Below are positions 23,001 to 34,638 of a stretch of 64,000 nucleotides of DNA, piece by piece (positions within the stretch are counted from its first letter, which is position 1; each line of letters begins with the position of its first letter). Origin of the DNA: Paraphaeosphaeria minitans. Taxonomy: Eukaryota > Ascomycota > Dothideomycetes > Pleosporales > Didymosphaeriaceae. The notes beneath the pieces are model-generated. The model worked only from the letters and a program-made list of their open reading frames with translations. It was not told where the DNA came from and made no database searches. Position numbers and translations under genes: made by a program. The DNA lies in NCBI GenBank assembly GCA_015832175.1, contig WJXW01000011.1, positions 1,860,001 to 1,924,000 of the forward strand, in the 5' to 3' direction.

Positions 23001-24033
23001 AGATTCTAGGTTAAAATATGGGTTTAATTGCCTTATACTTCTTAGTTTAGAAGTTATAGGTCTTATAGGTTTCTAGATTAAACCTTTTTTAGGTATCTAG
23101 AATTAAACATAAAATGCCTTCTTCTCCTTAATTCCTAGGAGATCTAGGTCTTTTGTCTAGAGATACATAACCTTTCTCTAAACAATCCCTTAATAGTTTT
23201 CTACTAGATAGAAAGCCTATAATAATAGGTTTTATAACTTCTAGAGAATAATCCCTAAGTTCCCTTTTTACTTATAAAGATAACCTTTTCTATCTCTTAA
23301 TAATAATAGAGAATAGCCCTAGGTTTTTTTTAAGGAAAAAATACCTTCCTAGGCCTAAATAGGTTCTACTTTTTAGTGGTAAAACTAGCTTAGGCCAGGC
23401 TCCACTAGATTTCCCTTATCTAGAAGAGGCTATATAGTAGGGACTATCCTAGGTAACTGTTTTCCACGCAGTTTCTAGAATAATTTAATCCTACTACTAC
23501 CTTCCTAACACTAGTTAAACTGCCTCGTTTTGTATACCTTTAGTTCTAGGAGAAATCACTCTTGCATAGACTTTACTCCTAGTTTACCTTATTACTCCTC
23601 TATTACTAGAGGTAAGGCAGGTAGGGACAGCTAGGATAGAATCTTAGAAAATACTAGCCTAAATTATAAAGTAATAGGCCTATTCTCTTTACCCTTTACT
23701 AGATAGATAACTATAACTAGGCAAACTAGGCTAGGCTAGAACGCTTATATAGGCCTTCTAACTCTATATCTCCTAGAGAGGTAGGAAATAGATCTTTCTA
23801 ATAAAGTATATCTTTCTAGAGAGATATAGTCTCTAGAGTTTTATTCTAGTAAGGAATTAAACTAAAGGTTATATAACCTAAATAGTTTCCTTCTAGAAAT
23901 GCCCTCTTTCCTTAAAGGGTTAAAAGTTACCCTTTATAGGAAACTCTATAGTAGTTTAAACTAGTAGGTGAATACCTAAATAGTACTACTAATATACTAA
24001 TACGTAGTAGAAGACTAGGCCGGGCTTATAACC
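23001..24033 (-). other. 5' leader region of element A
   Basis: About 1 kb between gag and the 5' LTR. No clear domain is seen. It is AT-rich with RIP character and short, fragmented frames. The last 13 bases before the LTR form the primer-binding site. Confidence 0.5.
24021..24033 (-). other. Primer-binding site of element A
   Basis: CGGGCTTATAACC differs by one CpA-to-TpA change from CGGGCTCATAACC, which matches the anticodon arm of initiator tRNA-Met. It directly abuts the 5' LTR, as in Copia elements primed by a half tRNA. Confidence 0.65.
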
Positions 24034-24498
24034 TATAAAGAGGAGGTAGAGGCTCGAGGATAAAGGGTAACCTTCTAGACCTTCTAGTACCTTCTCTCTC
24101 CTAGTACTAGTTACCTAGAATAGTAGAGACTAGGGTAATAGAGGGTAGATCGAACGTAGTTAAATAGAGCAATAAAACCTTAGGTATAGGCTTAGAATTG
24201 CTATCTAGGATAGAGAGTACACGTAGAAGGTAACTCTCCTTATATACATACAGTAGAGATTCTAGAGTATTCTACTTAGTAATTCTCTACTATCTATAAC
24301 ATTACCTATAACGTTAGCTTATAACGTCACCTTATGACGTCACCTTATGACGTCACCTTATAACGTCACCTTATAACGTCACCTATAACGTTACCTAGTA
24401 TCTATAGTGCTATAACGTTATTATGACGTTATTATAGAAAGTTCTAGAATGTAGAAAAGGTAACTCTAGGAACCTTTAAAGGTTACCTATTCCTTACA
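24034..24498 (-). repeat. A family 5' LTR (465 bp)
   Basis: Plus-strand ends are TATAAAGAGGAGG and CTATTCCTTACA, followed by TSD CGCCT. It is longer than its partner at 5319-5731 because it carries more CRE-like units. Confidence 0.9.
24291..24430. promoter_or_regulatory. Expanded CRE/bZIP-like array in A 5' LTR
   Basis: About seven ACGTCA/ACGTTA-type sites at about 11-bp spacing, including TGACGTCACCTTA twice, with RIP-altered TAACGTCACC and TAACGTTACC versions around them. Two more ACGTTA sites follow near 24413-24430. The half-site spacing of roughly one helical turn puts the sites on one face of the DNA. Confidence 0.6.
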
Positions 24499-24503
24499 CG
24501 CCT

Positions 24504-24861
24504 TATGGCCGCCTCTACACTATAAGGGAATTCTTACTAAAATAACAATAACTTCTTAATATAAGAATAACGCCTATAACACTACTACCTTACTACAGCA
24601 CTATAATCCTAAGATCTCTAAGGGTTACCTTTTAACTATAAGACGTTTTAAACTAAGTAAGGTCTAGGGTATATAATAGGCTAGGGCTATGCCCTAGCCT
24701 TTAGAAAGATCTTAAGGAAAGAAACTACCCTAAAGAAGTAGACCTACTAAAGAAAACTTTTCTTATAAGCGGCACCCCCCCCTACAAAGACTTAATACCT
24801 AGAATTTATCCTTTATATATGGCATTTACAGTTCTATTTACTCTCTAAGGCTAGCCTATAA
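24504..24861 (+). mobile_element. Family E remainder after element A
   Basis: Continues E across the A insertion. I see no LTR termini, no repeat of this sequence elsewhere in the window and no coding domain. The change to F2 gag near 24862 marks its end. The exact border is uncertain, and a C-run (24775-24782) lies nearby. Confidence 0.5.
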
Positions 24862-24865
24862 TAGT

Positions 24866-25345
24866 TAACATTATTAAAAATTATAATAACTTTAAGAAAT
24901 ACCTTGAATAACTCTTTAAGATTCTTAATAAGCACTCTATTACAGGAGCAAAAACTTACATTATAACTTAAAAGTAATCAGGAGCCAAGTATATAGGTGA
25001 GTTTTACAGGTATACTATATAACTTAACTAGGATAATAAATCTCCTTAGGACATATATAAATAAGGGCTTAAATAGAAACTATATAAGGAACTTTTACGT
25101 AGTAGTGCACAGATTACTAACCTTAAGGAACTATATTAAGAAACTATTAGAATTAATAAAGAATATTTCTTACTATAATAAGAGCTTTACTAAAATTCTA
25201 GGGTAATAAGCTTTAGATAACCTGTAAAAGTAGTTTATAAAAACCCTATTAAAGTTATCTAAAAACAATAACTAAGGAACTACTAGAGATAGGAACTAAT
25301 AAAAGATCTTTAGTTTAACTACATAGGCAAAGGAAAAGGAGGAAG
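24866..25345 (+). pseudogene. F2 gag, first part (RIP-dead)
   Basis: The plus-strand frame gives Ty3/Gypsy Gag features, including YNNFKKYLEZLF, GAKYIGEFYRYT and NZDNKS (Z marks a stop). A short uninterrupted stretch lies at 24997-25206. F1 repeats the same gag at about 26090-26590, which confirms the reading. Stops replace Gln and Trp codons. The gag continues at 35061 after F1. Confidence 0.75.
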
Positions 25346-25350
25346 GATAG

Positions 25351-25767
25351 TGTTAGGATCTGAAATCCACATAATGGCGGGAAGCTGGTTTTGTACCTAG
25401 TGGGCGCGTAGTAAGGATTAAGCGGGGATTTGAGGCCAGCTACGCCTTAAATAAAGGAGTTACGTGACTACTTCTTATAGAGCGCTTAGTTGCTCTGTAC
25501 TAGAGCATAATATACATAACCGCACTCTATAGAGCGCTCCCTATAGAGCGGACTTTGCTTAGTATATAGGAACGCAAGGATAGACTCTCTATACTTATGT
25601 TTAATCTATTTATTAATTTATTGTTTAGATTCTAGCAGACTAAATTATTAACTTATTACACTTTGCAAGATACTATTATATTAATAAGACTTTCTACCTT
25701 TTATAAGTACTTCTACCTAAGAACTATCTTTAACCCTTTAGGACTAGCTACCCTCTTAGATTTAACA
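25351..25767 (+). repeat. F1 5' LTR (417 bp)
   Basis: Starts TGTTAGGATC and ends GGATTTAACA. It contains repeated CTCTATAGAGCG palindromic units (about 25500-25555). Its right end was fixed because three other copies (35055, 40543, 43601) stop at the same point. Confidence 0.92.
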
Positions 25768-26060
25768 TCTTAAACACCCTTAATATAAGTACTTTACAAA
25801 CTCCTACCTCTTCCACAGCTTTAGGTGCTGCTAAGATTACTCCTATAAAGAATAGTAGTAAGGCGTATAAACCTAATCTCTACTTTAGTAAACAATCTTA
25901 AACTAACGTCTAGATTCTCTAGTTAGACCTCTACTTCTTTAACTTAAATAAACCCCTTAAAGACAAAAAAAAGGTTATTTTCGCAGCAATATATATGTAA
26001 GGAGATATAGGATTATAGATCTATCCCTACTTTAAAAAGTACCTAGGAATGGACCACGAT
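25768..26060 (+). other. F1 leader and gag start region
   Basis: Between the 5' LTR and recognisable Gag. No clear domain, though the sequence around 25990-26060 is probably the N-terminal Gag part. No initiator-tRNA-type primer site is obvious after the LTR. Confidence 0.45.
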
Positions 26061-28988
26061 AATAATAATAACAATTACGCAAATAAGCACGCTAATATAG
26101 TTAATATTATTAAGGATTATAATAACTTTAAGAAATGCCTTAAATAACTTTTTAAAATTACTAATAAGGACTCTATTATAAAGGCAAAGATTTAGACTAT
26201 AACTTAGAAACAATTAGCAGCTAAGTATATAGCTAAGTTTTACAGATACGCTGTGCAGCTTAACTAGGATAATAAATCTCTCTAGAATATGTACAAATAA
26301 AGACTTAAATAGAAACTATATAAGAAACTCTTACGTAGTAGTGCGCAAATCACTAACCTTAAGGAACTATATAAAGAAACTATTAGGATTAATAGAGAAT
26401 AGTTTTTATTACAATAAGAGCTCTACTAAAACCCTAGAGCAATAAGCTTTAAACAACTAGCAAAAGTAGTTGATAAAAACCCTATTAGAATTGTCTAAAA
26501 GTAATAGCTAAGGAACTACTAGAGATACCAACTAATAGAAGACGTCTAGTTTAACTATTTAGGTAAAGGAAAAGGAGGAAAGATAGGCCCTAAGCAGCCT
26601 AATAAACGTGTCTCTAATAGAAGTTAATAACTAATAACTAAAACCTATAAATGCTTTATATGTAGCAAACTAGGCCACATAGCCAGGAACTATAGATTAA
26701 AGAATAAAGTCTATTAAACTAAGTTAAATGTACTAACTATTAAGAACTAAGAACCTAATAAGAAATAGGAGGTTATTATAACGCTATTTAGTCACTAACG
26801 CGTTACGCCAGAATAAAGTAAGTAATTAGATTTACTTAACTCACAATTATACAAAAATCTAGAAGACAACTCTAACGTATACTATAACGCAGAAGACGTA
26901 GAGGAGATACTAAGATCTCCTACTCCTTACCTACAAAGAAGGCAGGAAAAGTTAGACTACGTACTAAAGTACTATCTAGACCACTAAAATCCTACACACT
27001 AATTCTGTATGTGGACGCATTACGAAGAACTAACATACACACAATATAAGGTAGAGAAAAAGGAGAATAAGAAATAACCTAGAAGGAAACTGCGCTGTAG
27101 ATAGATGTGAATAGACTACCCTATTATAGCTTGCGACGAACACCTCTAGAATAAATAATAAGTAAAATACTTTTCTTACCTTACGCTAAAGGGCAATAAA
27201 TACTGTAATATACTTATTAATAGAGACTATATATAACTATACTAGTACACGTGTCTAAACTAAGACTACAAATACTACTATATAGCTATACACTTAGACA
27301 GCTTTATAAACTGCCCTATATAAGAAGTAATAACAGAACTACTAATTTAACTAGTACATAGGAATAGTAAAGACTGTAGAAGGAAAAATAAAAGAACATC
27401 CTTATAGGAAGAAGAAAAAGATAATCTATATAAGCTATATACTTAAAAATAATAATAGAGGCGGATACTTAGAAACGTATACTAGGAACTAGAACTTAAC
27501 TACGACCTACACAAATAGATATCTTTTTTAGGCCTAAACTTAAATAAGAAAACGCTTTTATTAAATTAAATACTATAGTAAGCACAGTATTAGTTAAGCT
27601 ACTAGTATAGCTTAAAGGAATATAGGCTTAAGCTCTTATAGACTTAAGAGTAGGAAGGAACTTTATATCTTATTAGATAGTAAAATAAGCAGGACTTGTA
27701 ATGTTAAAGAAAGAAGTATCCTATATTATCTATATTATAAATAGATCCCTAATACCTAAGACACCTTAAATATACTAGGAGGTTACTACTATAATAACAG
27801 TCTAAGAATATAGAGAGGAACTTACCTTAGATGTCTTACTAGGATCTAAGTATAAGTTAGTCTTAGAATTACCTTAGTTAATAATACACAACCTATAGAT
27901 TAACTAGGGTATAAAGAAAATATTATTTAAACGCTGTAATTATATATTATAAGTAAAACCTACGCATTAACTAAAAATAATAGTAGATAAGGAAGTTATT
28001 AATAACATAATACTGCAATAGATAGTTAAAAAATAGAAATACACCTTAGTAGACGCTAGTAGGAACTACTAGGTTAAAAAGTGTAAGAAAGAGAACAATA
28101 GCACACCCTTTACCTTACTAAGAGAGTACAGGAAATAGACACATATATTTATAGAAAAGGAAGAAAAAGTAAACCTACCTAAACATTAACCCTAGAATCT
28201 TATAATAGACCTAGAAGAAGGGAAGACGCCACCCTTTAGACTACTATATAGTAAGATAGGAGAAGAACTCCTTAAGGAACGTAATTTTATTAAGATAAAC
28301 CTTAAAAAAGGATATATATAATTATTAAAGTTACTAGTAGTAAGCCCTTTTATATTTATTAAGAAAAAGGATAAATTAGACAGACTATACATTAACTACT
28401 AATAACTTAACGACATAATAATAAAAAACTAATATCTACTACTAAACATTATAGAGTTACGAGATTAGCTATCTTAAGCTAAGATATTTATAATAATAGA
28501 TCTAAGAGATAGTTACCACCTTATACAAATTAAGAAGGGTGAAGAATAGAAAACAGCGTTTTAATTACGCTACAGACTATTTAAATATAAGGTTATGCCT
28601 TTTAGACTTATAAACGCACTAGCAGCTTTTATAGCACTTATTAATAACGTACTCTATAAATATCTAGACATATTTATTATCGCGTATATAGACAATATCC
28701 TTGTCTTTTCTAAAAACGAATTAGACCACACTAAGCACGTATAGATAGTACTAAAAGCACTAAACAAAGCATACCTTCGCATTAAACTTAAGAAATATAA
28801 GTTTAACGTTAAATAACTTAAATTCCTAGGACATATTATTACTATAGAAGGAATTAAGATAGCACTAAGTAAAGTTAAATACATTAAGAACTAGCTAATA
28901 CTAAAGACAGCTAAGAATATCTAAGAATTCTTAAGATTCTATAGATTTAATTAACAATTTATCTAAAATTACACAAAAGTTATAATAC

Positions 28989-29300
28989 TGTCTGTATAGT
29001 TTATTATACAAATAGCACTAAGTGAAATAGGGGCCTACCTACCTATAGGGACCCGTATAAGGACCCACTACTTAGGTTAGCGCTAAGAGGCAGAGACTTC
29101 ATAAGGCCTTGCCTACCTATGAGGACCTACACAAGGACCCCCTGCTTAGGTTAGCGCTAAGAGGCAGAGACTTTATAAAGCCCTTAGTGCCCCTTTGTAC
29201 GATAGATAAGACGTAATTAATTAAACCTACTTCTTACCCTTTGCACAATAGTATACTATTAACCCTTAAATACTTAATTATAGATTAAGCCAAACCAACA
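28989..29300 (+). repeat. D2 5' LTR (312 bp)
   Basis: Starts TGTCTGTATAG and ends CCAAACCAACA, the least mutated D terminus in the window. It contains two 74-bp internal units. A pair of near-identical segments of about 110 bp follows in the leader (29388-29500 and 29501-29610). Confidence 0.92.
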
Positions 29301-29387
29301 CTAATTAGTGGTTAATTCTAATTAACTATAAACTAGTAAGGTCTAAAGATAGAGCGCCCTATAAGCTAGATGCGTAGACTCTATATT

Positions 29388-29615
29388 GTTACCTTTACTA
29401 GAGATTAAATTTTGGATTATATAATAAGCAGAAACAAAGCGCGCACATTTATAAAGAGTTATATAATCTAGTCTAAGCTATTCTACAGAAAAGAAAGGAG
29501 ATAATACCTTTACTAGAGATTAAATTTTAGATTATATAATAAGTAGAAACAAAGCGCGCACATCTATAAAGAGTTGTATAATCTAGTCTAAGCTATTCTA
29601 TAGAAAAGAAAGGAG
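29388..29615 (+). repeat. Tandem duplication in D2 leader
   Basis: TACCTTTACTAGAGATTAAA at 29390 recurs at 29504, each followed by the same sequence through GCGCGCACAT, AAAGAGTT and CTATTCTA. The period is about 114 bp. The D1 counterpart (about 2060-2160) shows the segment once. Confidence 0.7.
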
Positions 29616-29869
29616 ATAGTGAGCATATTTACAACCCTAAAAAACACGTTATATAATTAAACCAGCGACAACTAAACGTAAACACGTTACATAATTAAAC
29701 TAGTAATAACTAAACGTAGACACGTCGCACGACTAAGAAAGATAATAATAACATAGCCTTAAGACTAGGAGACTTTCTAGAGGAACTATAACCTAAGGAC
29801 GTCGCGTAACAATTAATACTACCTCCTTAGTAGAAAGATAAAGCTGAAGTAATATAGCTTTAATAAGTG

Positions 29870-31760
29870 GAGGAAGTAACAAACATTAAGGCTATTACCT
29901 TAAGAGAAGAGATTGCACAAAAGTACTAGGTGGATAGAGTAGATCTATATAGCTACCTACCCCCTTCTCTAAAATGGCTAAACACTTATATAGTGTATAT
30001 AATTGCGTAATATCGCGTAAGCAGCCTTAAAAGTAAAGAAGTAATCTCTTCTTTTACTAAAGATTTTAACAACTAAAAGGAAAGAACCTTTAATAAGATT
30101 AGTTATATAGCAAGAAGAGAGCTTATTGCTTTTTTTATAAAGGAAGGCTTTATTACTACTAATTCTATAATAAAGGACACCTATATAAAGAAACTCTTTA
30201 AACTGTTACAGCTTAACTATAAGCTATAGACCTTTTATATAATAACGCTGTAACCGCAACCTAAACTACTTTGTATAATCCTAATAATATAACCTACACT
30301 ATCTATAGGTAATATATATACACATAGAGCACAGCTAGGGCCTATCCCTATATGTATAAGGACAGAGACACTATATATAGAGCTACACTAGTAGTAGTAG
30401 CCTAAAACCCAGACTACTTTTGCCTAACAAACTATATTATACAAAGAGGCTAGACACTTCTAGTCTCCTTAATAACTAGGAGATTATGCTTATATCTAGC
30501 TAGACAAGATTATTCTCTTTTAGAAGGCTTAGAGTAAAGAGAATAACTACACTAGTAGGCTATACAACATCCTAGTAGATAAGGCAAAAGTCTTTAGAGA
30601 ACTATGCTATAGGCTAGGTATACTATAGAACTAGTATGTAAACATCTTTCTAGGAATCCTTTCTAATCGTGCGAGCACCTACTACCTATATAACATTAGA
30701 CTAGGACTTCTATAGGATAAATTGTACGATAGACTAAATAGGCACTTTAACACTAGTGTTAATTACAATTAGTACTAGATAGACTAGACCACTCTTACCT
30801 TTAAATACTATAAAAGGGATAATCTAGCTGCTACATCGCACAAGGCCCTAGAAGTAATAATTAATAAGCTTACCTTAGCCTAAAGGGCTTTTAGATAAGG
30901 TTTTAGTAGTAAACTATAACTACACACTACTATTATATAAGCATGCCGCAGCTATCCTAACCTTAAATAAGCTATGTTTAACCCTAAAAATATAGTAGAA
31001 GGCTTACTTAGCGACCTTTATACATTACTCTAAGTTACTAAAAATAGAAAGAAGTTACAGTTCCTCTAAGATAGTAAAGAGGTGTACTACACTAATTAAC
31101 AATATAATAATTCTAATCACACAAGAGGATCTAGCCCCTCTAGAGGCAGATTAACCTTTAGACTAAAAAGAAGGGGCAACTTTAGAAGTTTAAGCTCTTA
31201 CACAAAGTAGAAATGCTTTATATGTTATAAAGAAAGATACTAGTCTACTAACTATCTACTAAGGGATACCTAGTAAGCTAGAAGGTAATATATATTATTA
31301 TATACTAACTTCTACAAACATAAACCCTCTACTATAGATGTATAAGTATACATCTTTAACTTTAAAGGAGAGCTAGAGGAAGAAGACTATCGCACAAAAG
31401 AGGAAGAAGATAAATAAGACTAATAGAGTAATAAAGAAGAAGCACAGAAGGCTACCTTATACCTTACTTCTACTATATACCTTTATTATACAACTAGGAG
31501 CGATCCTTCTATACCTACTTACTAAGACCTAGCGCTAAGCATTATATTACTTAATACCCCACCTTCTATTTACGCATAGGATATATGCCTAAAAAGAGCC
31601 TTATTGCGTAATGCGACTCTACTACTATGCAAAGGGGTAGGGTAAGAACTAAGTAAGTTAGCTGTTACTACTTATTTGTATAAGAGTAGGTGCAAATAGG
31701 ACCTCTACTGTATAGCGACACTATACCTACCTTACAACCTATTCTAATAGGGGAAGGCTA
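29870..31760 (+). pseudogene. D2 Gag-like gene (RIP-dead)
   Basis: The plus-strand frame shows stretches such as FTKDFNNZKERTFNKISYIA (about 30050-30110), a segment around 30500-30720 with LCYRLGI-type and YYLYNIRLGL-type sequence, and a CCHC-like knuckle CFICYKERYZSTNY at 31214-31255. There the third Cys and the His have become Tyr. Acidic repeats follow. Stops sit at former CAG/CAA/TGG codons. It ends before the polypurine-like GGAAAGGGAAAG at 31785. The same gene is seen reversed at 47450-48707 in D3. The long protein family is Gag-like by its knuckle, and no pol follows. Confidence 0.7.
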
Positions 31761-31837
31761 ACTGTATAGATAGAAAAGGATAGGAAAGGGAAAGCGTATA
31801 ATAGATATAAGCTATTACACAAAAGAAAAGTTACTAG

Positions 31838-32149
31838 TGTTTATATAGTTTATTGTACAAATAGCACTAAGTAAAATAGGGGCCTACCTACCTATAGGGA
31901 CCTACACAAGGACCTACTACTTAGGTTAGCGCTAAGAGGCAGAGACTTTATAAGGCCTTGCCTACCTATAAGGACCTGCACAAGGACCCCCTGCTTAGGT
32001 TAGCGCTAAGAGGCAGAGACTTTATAAAGCCCTTAGTGCCCCTTTGTATAATAGATAAGACGTAATTAATTAAACCTACTTGTTACCCTTTGTACAATAG
32101 TATACTATTAACCCTTAAATACTTAATTGCAGATTAAGCCAAACCAATA
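31838..32149 (+). repeat. D2 3' LTR (312 bp)
   Basis: Equal in length to the 5' LTR. Ends CCAAACCAATA, a RIP form of the CA terminus, then TSD AATAC. F1 pol resumes at once with CTTTAATAAATC. Confidence 0.92.
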
Positions 32150-34099
32150 AATACCTTTAATAAATCTTATAAAGAAGGACGTACCCTTTAAATAAATAGA
32201 TAAGTGTAGAATATTATTCTAACTCCTTAAGATAGCATGTATTATAGAACCTATCCTTGTTTATTTTAGAAGCGATAAACCACTACGCTTTAAAACAGAC
32301 ACTAGCGATCTTACGCTAGGCGCCTACGTAAAATAAAAACATAATAGTAAATAGTACCTAATTGCCTATTACTTATGTAAATTTAATAACGCTGAAACAC
32401 GATACAACGTATATAAAAAAGAACTCTACGCTATTATTAAAGCCTTAAAGTATTAAAGGATTTACGCGCTTAGTTGTTTAACGCTAGAAATCTATATAGA
32501 TTATAAGAACCTTCTAAGGTTCACGACGATAAAAGAACTTACGCTATAATAATAAAGATAGTTATAAACTATAGGGTAGTATAAGTTTAAAATTATTTAT
32601 ATAGCTAGGAAAGAAAATAGTAGAGCAGACACTCTTAGCCAACAAAGTGATCTAGTAGGAGAAAAGGTAAAAACCTTCTCTATAATCCTTTATAAAGCCA
32701 AAGATGGATCTCTAGAACTAATAGCAAAACTAAATTAACTTTTAGTAATTAACTAAGAAGTTCTAGAACATCTATAGACCAAGATTATCTAACAATACCA
32801 TAATAACCCTATGTACAGACACCTAGGCATCACAAAAATAATAGAACTTATCTAAAGGAATTACACCTTTAAAGGAATTAAAGAAGCTGTAATAACTTAT
32901 ATCTATAAATATGTAAAATACTAGAGAAATAAACATAGTACACATCTTAAATATAGAGAGATATAAGTAATTAGAATACTAACAGTACTATAGGAAGATA
33001 TTACTATAAATTTTATTACAGGAATTCTAAAGTCTAAGGATCTAACAATAGGAATTAAATATAATAGTATACTAGTAATAGTCTGCTAACTAACTAAGTA
33101 TGTTAAGCTTATTCTATGCCTTAAAAGAATAACAGTAAAGGAACTCGCTTTTCTTATCTTAAACTAACTAATTAGATACTATAGAATCCTAAAAATAATT
33201 ATTAGCGATAAAGACAAGCTCTTTACGTTAGATTATTAGACAACGCTTATGGCACTACTTAGAACGAAATAAAAACTATTAACGGCTTACTATCTATAAA
33301 CTAATAGACAAATAGAACGTACGAACTAAACTATAGAAACGTACCTACGCATCTACTATAATAGTTAGAAGAATAACTAGGTTTTATTACTACCTATAGC
33401 ATAGTTAGCCTATAATAATAAAGTATTAGCAGTATTAGGACATACACTATTTTATGTAAACTATAGAAGACACCCACATCTCTTTAACTAATAATTTCCT
33501 ACAACAATTAAAGTAAAAGAAGCTATAGATATAGCAGAAAACATAAAGAAAATACACTAACAACTCCAAAAAAATCTTAAGAAAGCTTAGTAGTAATTAA
33601 TTTTATACTAAAATAAAAAATAAAAAATAGCACCTTAGGTAAAGAAGGGGGATAAAGTATATCTACTTACAAAGAATCTTTAAACTTAGAAGAAAAAACA
33701 CAAGAAACTAGATTATATTAAGGTTAGACTATTTTATATTTCTAAGCAAATATTACTAGTAAACTATAAGTTAGAACTACCGCCAGATGCAAAGATACAC
33801 CTAGTATTCTACGTATTACTACTAGAACTAGCAGACCCTAATACACTAGTTAAAACTACCTTCTACTACTAGACTAAGGAAGAAAATAAATTTAAGGTTA
33901 AAAGAATTCTAAAATATAATTAGTATAATAACACGTACCTTGTTAAGTGGAAAGGTTACCTACATAGCGAAAACACCTAGGAACTAAAAAATAATCTAGG
34001 AAACTATTAGTAAAAAATTAAGAAATTCTATTAAAAACACGAATATACCTAGGAAAATTACAGTACTAACGCTATGGTATCTACTATATTAAGCGTTAA

Positions 34100-34528
34100 C
34101 TATATTACTGTAGAGTAACTAACAGTCGCTATAGTAGTAGGATAATTAATAGTATTTGCATTTATGTTCTTACTATCTGTAGTTATTTCTATAGCTAGGC
34201 ACAACGTCTTCTTATAAGCACGCTTTTTAGCCTAAGCTAGTATCTTTTTATTTTCTAATAACTGCACTATTAGGAAGGATAACGCCTTCTTATCCTTTTT
34301 AACTTTCTTCTTGTACTCCTTGTAAGTCTTATCTAGTAATAACTAGCTTATATTTACATAAGAATAACCTAAGCGAACATATTTAGAACACTTTAAACCT
34401 AAATCTAGTATAATATAGTAAATAGAACCTTTAAAACTGCAGTTAATGTAAGAGTTCTCTATAATAATGTTAGCTTCTTAGATCTTGCGATATAATTAAT
34501 GTTTTTAAATAGTAGAGTTGCTGGGTAT
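34100..34528 (-). pseudogene. Antisense ORF in 3' region of F1
   Basis: Between pol and the 3' LTR, on the strand opposite to gag-pol, lies a frame of 143 codons with only a few RIP stops. Visible pieces are FKGSIYYIILDLGLKCSKYV, YKEYKKKVKKDKKAL and LLENKKILA, then a tail ending STVI. The initiating ATG appears as ATA at 34528. The homologue in F4 (44141-44584) keeps its ATG. A charged middle (KEYKKKVKKDKK) looks helical, and a Cys pair (LKCSKY) may be a metal site. Function is unknown. Conservation between F1 and F4 argues that it was a true gene carried by the element. Confidence 0.65.
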
Positions 34529-34638
34529 AATACTAATAGACGTACTTATAGTAAGCGGGGTTAGCAGAATAGCTTACGTAACAATAGCTGAGATCTAAAT
34601 ATGTGATTTAGGATAAATCTATAAAAGAGAGGGGATAA

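Larger units (their letters stand above)
5319..24498 (-). mobile_element. Family A Copia retrotransposon, full length, with nested B and C
   Basis: LTRs of one type lie at 5319-5731 (3') and 24034-24498 (5'). CGCCT flanks the element on both sides (5314-5318 and 24499-24503), a perfect 5-bp TSD in element E. Gag lies near the right LTR, and pol lies near the left one, on the minus strand. The gag and pol halves are separated only by element B (8777-21725). Without nested DNA the element is about 6.2 kb, a usual Copia size. The primer-binding site and the purine tract fit the same orientation. Confidence 0.9.
28989..32149 (+). mobile_element. Family D LTR element D2, complete, gag only
   Basis: Two 312-bp LTRs (28989-29300 and 31838-32149) begin TGT and end CCAAACCAACA or its TA variant, with AATAC on both sides (28984-28988 and 32150-32154). 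The empty site is visible in F2 (about 37554), which reads straight through. The 2537-bp interior has one Gag-like frame and no RT or integrase. This fits the non-autonomous TR-GAG type. The missing functions would come from another element. Confidence 0.9.
26060..34035 (+). pseudogene. F1 gag-pol: Gag, protease, RT, RNase H, integrase, chromodomain (RIP-dead)
   Basis: Gag is recognisable at 26090-26590, with a CCHC knuckle KCFICSKLGHIARNY near 26648-26695 (last Cys now Tyr). The protease site appears as ALIDLRVGRNFISY near 27632-27673, from an ALIDSGxGRNFIS motif. The RT active site reads AYIDNILVF near 28683-28710, with an Asp changed to Asn. D2 interrupts the coding region at 28988. RNase H (FKTDTSDLTLGAYVK) is near 32290-32335 and integrase runs across about 32800-33560. 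A chromodomain (VKRILKYN...YLVKWKGYLHSENT) lies at about 33895-33985. All parts carry TAG/TAA stops. The chromodomain places F with the chromoviruses. Confidence 0.88.

Noticed and set aside
28192..28884. Two minus-strand open frames
   Set aside because: Antisense shadows of the F1 RT region. The plus strand carries the YxDD and neighbouring motifs.
29301..29340. Primer-binding site after the D2 5' LTR
   Set aside because: The sequence CTAATTAGTGGTTAATTC does not match a tRNA end I can name, so no call was made.
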